A stretch of 64,000 bases of DNA from an uncultured Mollicutes bacterium (GTDB taxonomy: Bacteria > Bacillota_I > Bacilli_A > RFN20 > CAG-826), in NCBI GenBank assembly GCA_900540365.1, contig UQFN01000005.1, positions 53,204 through 117,203 on the forward strand, read 5' to 3'. Below, in pieces: positions 61,822 to 64,000 of the stretch. How positions within the stretch are numbered: the first letter of the stretch is position 1; the number at the start of each line of letters is the position of its first letter. A program made the position numbers and the translations under genes. Below the pieces are notes generated by a model. The model was not told the DNA's origin, did not search any database, and worked only from the letters and a program-made list of their open reading frames with translations.

Positions 61822-62006
61822 ATTTGCTCATAAAAACAGCTATTTAATTTATTTATTATCATCTTATCAATATCTTTTTTATTAAAATTATGAAATACTT
61901 TGCCTTCGATTATTATATTTGAACTATCTACAAATTTTTCTATAACGTTTTTAGTTTTTTCAAACAGACTACATCCACTTGAAGCAAATAAAATTATAGT
62001 TTTATT
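61822..62006 (-). pseudogene. C-terminal fragment of a flavodoxin gene
   Basis: On the minus strand a stop is directly followed by an open frame with KTIILFASSGCSLFEKTKNV and IIIEGKVFHNFNKKDIDKM. This matches the last third of flavodoxins, where an LFATSGGSG-type loop and a GKVF/GKLL segment occur. There is no start codon and no N-terminal part, and the frame runs into the end of the convergent EFR1-type gene. It is a remnant. Confidence 0.65.
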
Positions 62007-62061
62007 TTAAAAAATATTATTTTAAAAATGACAACATTAGCTTTAAAATTTAAATAAAAAA

Positions 62062-62083
62062 ATGAAGTTTTGCAAGTTTTTAA
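62062..62083 (+). repeat. Dispersed TGCA-core motif, short copy
   Basis: ATGAAGTTTTGCAAGTTTTT, followed by AATAATT. It shares the AGTTTTGCA core and T-run with the longer copies. It lies in the AT-rich gap after the flavodoxin remnant; nothing else is seen in 62084-62209. Confidence 0.45.
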
Positions 62084-62209
62084 TAATTAATTTTATGATT
62101 TTTATTTTCTCAGCCTACTATTTAAAGCAAAAATACATTAGTTGTGTTTATTAATATAAAAACAGTTTTATTTTTTATGATAAGTTAAAATTATTCCTTT
62201 TAATATACA

Positions 62210-62650
62210 CTATTCTACATGTATAGCAATTGCATCAAAAGATCCTATATCTGTCCAATCAACAGCCATCGTGTTTTCTATACATATTTTATTAAAATCA
62301 ATTATATTTAGTTCTATTTCAACTTTAGCTACATCGTTAATAAAATCAATAACATAAATATCATTAGTAAAAAATGGTGCTTGCGTATAAATAGAATCCT
62401 TTTCAATACTATTTACAAACACACGATTAAAAAAATCTTCAGCGACTATACCAAAATTACCTTCTCCAAATTGGTGGATTTCTAAAAATATTGAATTATT
62501 ATCTTTATTTTCAAAATAAATATCATAATAAAGTTCATATTTACCTGAAAAATCAGCTTTATAAGTTTCTCCTACTTCTAACCAATAATGTTGATGAGAA
62601 CATGCACTAAGTAAGAATAATATAGAAATGATACATAATTTTTTTAACAT
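62210..62650 (-). CDS. Small lipoprotein, unknown function
   Basis: 146 residues. Leader MLKKLCIISILFLLSAC ends in a clear lipobox, and TAGGAAAT precedes the ATG. The mature ~130 residues are beta-rich with many aromatic and acidic residues (YYDIYFENKDNNSIFLEIHQ) and no recognisable motif. It stands alone between AT-rich gaps; a cell-envelope location is secure, function is not. Confidence 0.7.
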   Translation of the reverse strand: MLKKLCIISILFLLSACSHQHYWLEVGETYKADFSGKYELYYDIYFENKDNNSIFLEIHQFGEGNFGIVAEDFFNRVFVNSIEKDSIYTQAPFFTNDIYVIDFINDVAKVEIELNIIDFNKICIENTMAVDWTDIGSFDAIAIHVE

Positions 62651-62873
62651 ATTTCCTACTTTATTACCTTTAGTTTAATTTTTTCATAGATTCTTTAAAA
62701 TATCTATGATTTATTTATATATCAACAAATTTTATTTTATAAAAACAAATATAAGTTACTTAAAAAATATGTTTGTTTCAATTATTAAGTTAGATTATAA
62801 AAATATAAGAAAATTTTAAGCTAATGTGTAAGAAACACTTTTATATGTTATAAAAAATAACAAAATTAAAATC

Positions 62874-63698
62874 TTAGTTATTTTTACAAAATAAATACAA
62901 GGTATTCTCTTTTAGATTTATAAAATTATCTATGCTAAATTCATTTAAAGATATCTTTTTAATAGGGAAATTTAATTTTTTTAGAATAATTTTTTTAGAA
63001 GTATCAGATGTAACAAAAAACAAATAAATTTTAGAATAATTTGATAAATATTTGTCTATATCTCTCTTAATATTTTTATATTCTAATTCGATATTTTCAA
63101 AAAAACTATAATAAAGCTCTCTATCTATATTATGGATATCTAGTTTGATATCCATAATATATTCATTAACTTCTTTTCTTCTTTCAATTGAAGCATTTTC
63201 TTCTTTAGAAATAGCACGCGTTTTCATAACGACATTATCAATAACATCTTTAGGATAAATATCAACAAGTTGTGCAAAATATTTAATATCATAATGATTT
63301 TCATATGATGTTACTTCAGGATGTTCTTTTTGATATTGAACAAACTTTAACACATCTGGATTTCCAAGTTTTCTTCTTTTATATTTTTTTAAATTTTCTT
63401 CTAAAATAAAATAAGTTGGAAAAATTTCATCATTATGAATAAAATATTCATCTTTAGTAATTTTTTCTTTTAATTTTTTTAATTTTTCAACTTCTTTTTT
63501 AATACAATCAGCTTTAAATTCATCAAAAGTTAAATTCTTGTTTTTTGTTACACCAATATAACTAGGTAATTCAAAATCTTCATCATAAAAATAAGTTAAA
63601 ACTTCATAATTATATCCTTCTTTATTAAAAGTAGATTCATCAATTAAACATATATAAGGAACATTAGTAATTATTACTTTATTTTTTAATTCTTCCAT
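62874..63698 (-). CDS. Hypothetical cytoplasmic protein
   Basis: About 274 residues from the ATG at 63696-63698, with AGAGGA twelve bases upstream; an in-frame extension to 63770 has no ribosome site. No signal peptide or spans. The first ~110 residues have a beta/alpha pattern (ELKNKVIITNVPYICLIDES); the middle is a charged helical region (RRKEVNEYIMDIKLDIHNID); the end is again beta/alpha. I do not recognise the family. Confidence 0.6.
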   Translation of the reverse strand: MEELKNKVIITNVPYICLIDESTFNKEGYNYEVLTYFYDEDFELPSYIGVTKNKNLTFDEFKADCIKKEVEKLKKLKEKITKDEYFIHNDEIFPTYFILEENLKKYKRRKLGNPDVLKFVQYQKEHPEVTSYENHYDIKYFAQLVDIYPKDVIDNVVMKTRAISKEENASIERRKEVNEYIMDIKLDIHNIDRELYYSFFENIELEYKNIKRDIDKYLSNYSKIYLFFVTSDTSKKIILKKLNFPIKKISLNEFSIDNFINLKENTLYLFCKNN

Positions 63699-63951
63699 AA
63701 AAATAAATAATCCTCTTTTATTAATTTTAAAGTGAAATAGTCTTAACCTTTTAGATTCTATAAACAACATAACTATAAAACAAATATGTATATATTTAAA
63801 GATTTATATCAAAAGCTAAGCATAAAATAATTAAAATAATTCAGCATTATTTATATTAATAACTAATGTATTAGATAATTTGTTAAATAGAATTCATTTA
63901 GAACATTATTAATAAACTAATTTTTATAAATAAAAAATATTTCTTTGAGAG

Positions 63952-64000
63952 GTACCCCAAATCCTAGACATTAGGAAAGGGGTACTTTTTTATGAAATAT
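63952..64000 (+). mobile_element. Probable left end of an IS3-family insertion sequence
   Basis: GTACCCC (63952-63958) pairs with GGGGTAC (63979-63985), and TCCTA (63962-63966) with TAGGA (63972-63976); a T6 run and an ATG (63992-63994, ATGAAATAT) follow. TACCCCAAATCCTAGACA resembles the TGxxCCCCAAAxxxTAGACA ends of IS3/IS150-type elements, and orfA products commonly begin MKYS. The hairpin could block read-through into the transposase. The element is cut by the window edge, and a simple terminator is the alternative. Confidence 0.4.

Noticed and set aside
1..64000. Mollicutes genetic code (TGA as tryptophan)
   Set aside because: All conserved tryptophans seen in family motifs are TGG and no conserved protein is interrupted by TGA; the standard code fits.

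Overview
The window is extremely AT-rich (roughly a quarter G+C by eye). It reads cleanly in the standard code: TGG is tryptophan and TGA is used only as stop. The gene set is that of a host-associated, uncultured low-GC Firmicutes/Mollicutes relative: MsmX/UgpC-type sugar ABC transport, many lipobox lipoproteins, a YhaN/YhaO pair, a SipW-type signal peptidase, and tiny regulators. I see no rRNA, tRNA, CRISPR array or prophage. Placement below this level is inference.

Layout. 1-638: a cut-off HTH regulator. 964-5955: an operon of a SipW-like signal peptidase and three exported proteins with SipW-type leaders (a TasA-like surface-fibre system), driven by a promoter with a perfect palindrome between its -35 and -10. 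6110-8256: yidD, a broken DUF4177 gene and a CotH-kinase lipoprotein. 8318-9552: two divergent membrane proteins. 9654-13228: a YhaO/YhaN nuclease-ATPase pair flanked by ~86-bp inverted repeats. 13475-18275: a broken lipoprotein, then acetolactate decarboxylase, a KdgT-type transporter and a glycerol-dehydrogenase-like enzyme, divergent from a PucR-type regulator. 18416-23997: redox enzymes, a sugar kinase and small accessory genes. 24206-27354: a decayed patch with a DUF4143 ATPase relic, a HigB/HigA-ImmA toxin-antitoxin pair, a ferredoxin relic and a frameshifted AraC regulator.

28521-57882 is one very large glycan-utilisation region on the minus strand. Surface lipoproteins, a binding protein, two permeases and an ATPase should import oligosaccharides. 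Cytoplasmic GH36, GH31 and GH20 enzymes, a ROK kinase, NanE, a SIS enzyme and a PIG-L deacetylase would dismantle them. Exported or lipid-anchored CE2-type esterase, glycerophosphodiesterase and NAGPA-type phosphodiester glycosidase point to a phosphodiester-bearing, acylated, HexNAc-containing glycan such as a teichoic-acid-like polymer. A perfect cre box and promoter sit before the first surface lipoprotein. 58231-64000 holds a lipoprotein, a MATE exporter, a flavodoxin-ferredoxin protein, hypothetical genes and what looks like the left end of an IS3-family element.

Three themes cut across the window: four genes each broken by exactly one missing A in an A-run (real decay or assembly error); several monocistronic genes whose -10 box lies six bases before the ATG (leaderless mRNAs); and a dispersed ~50-base intergenic motif.
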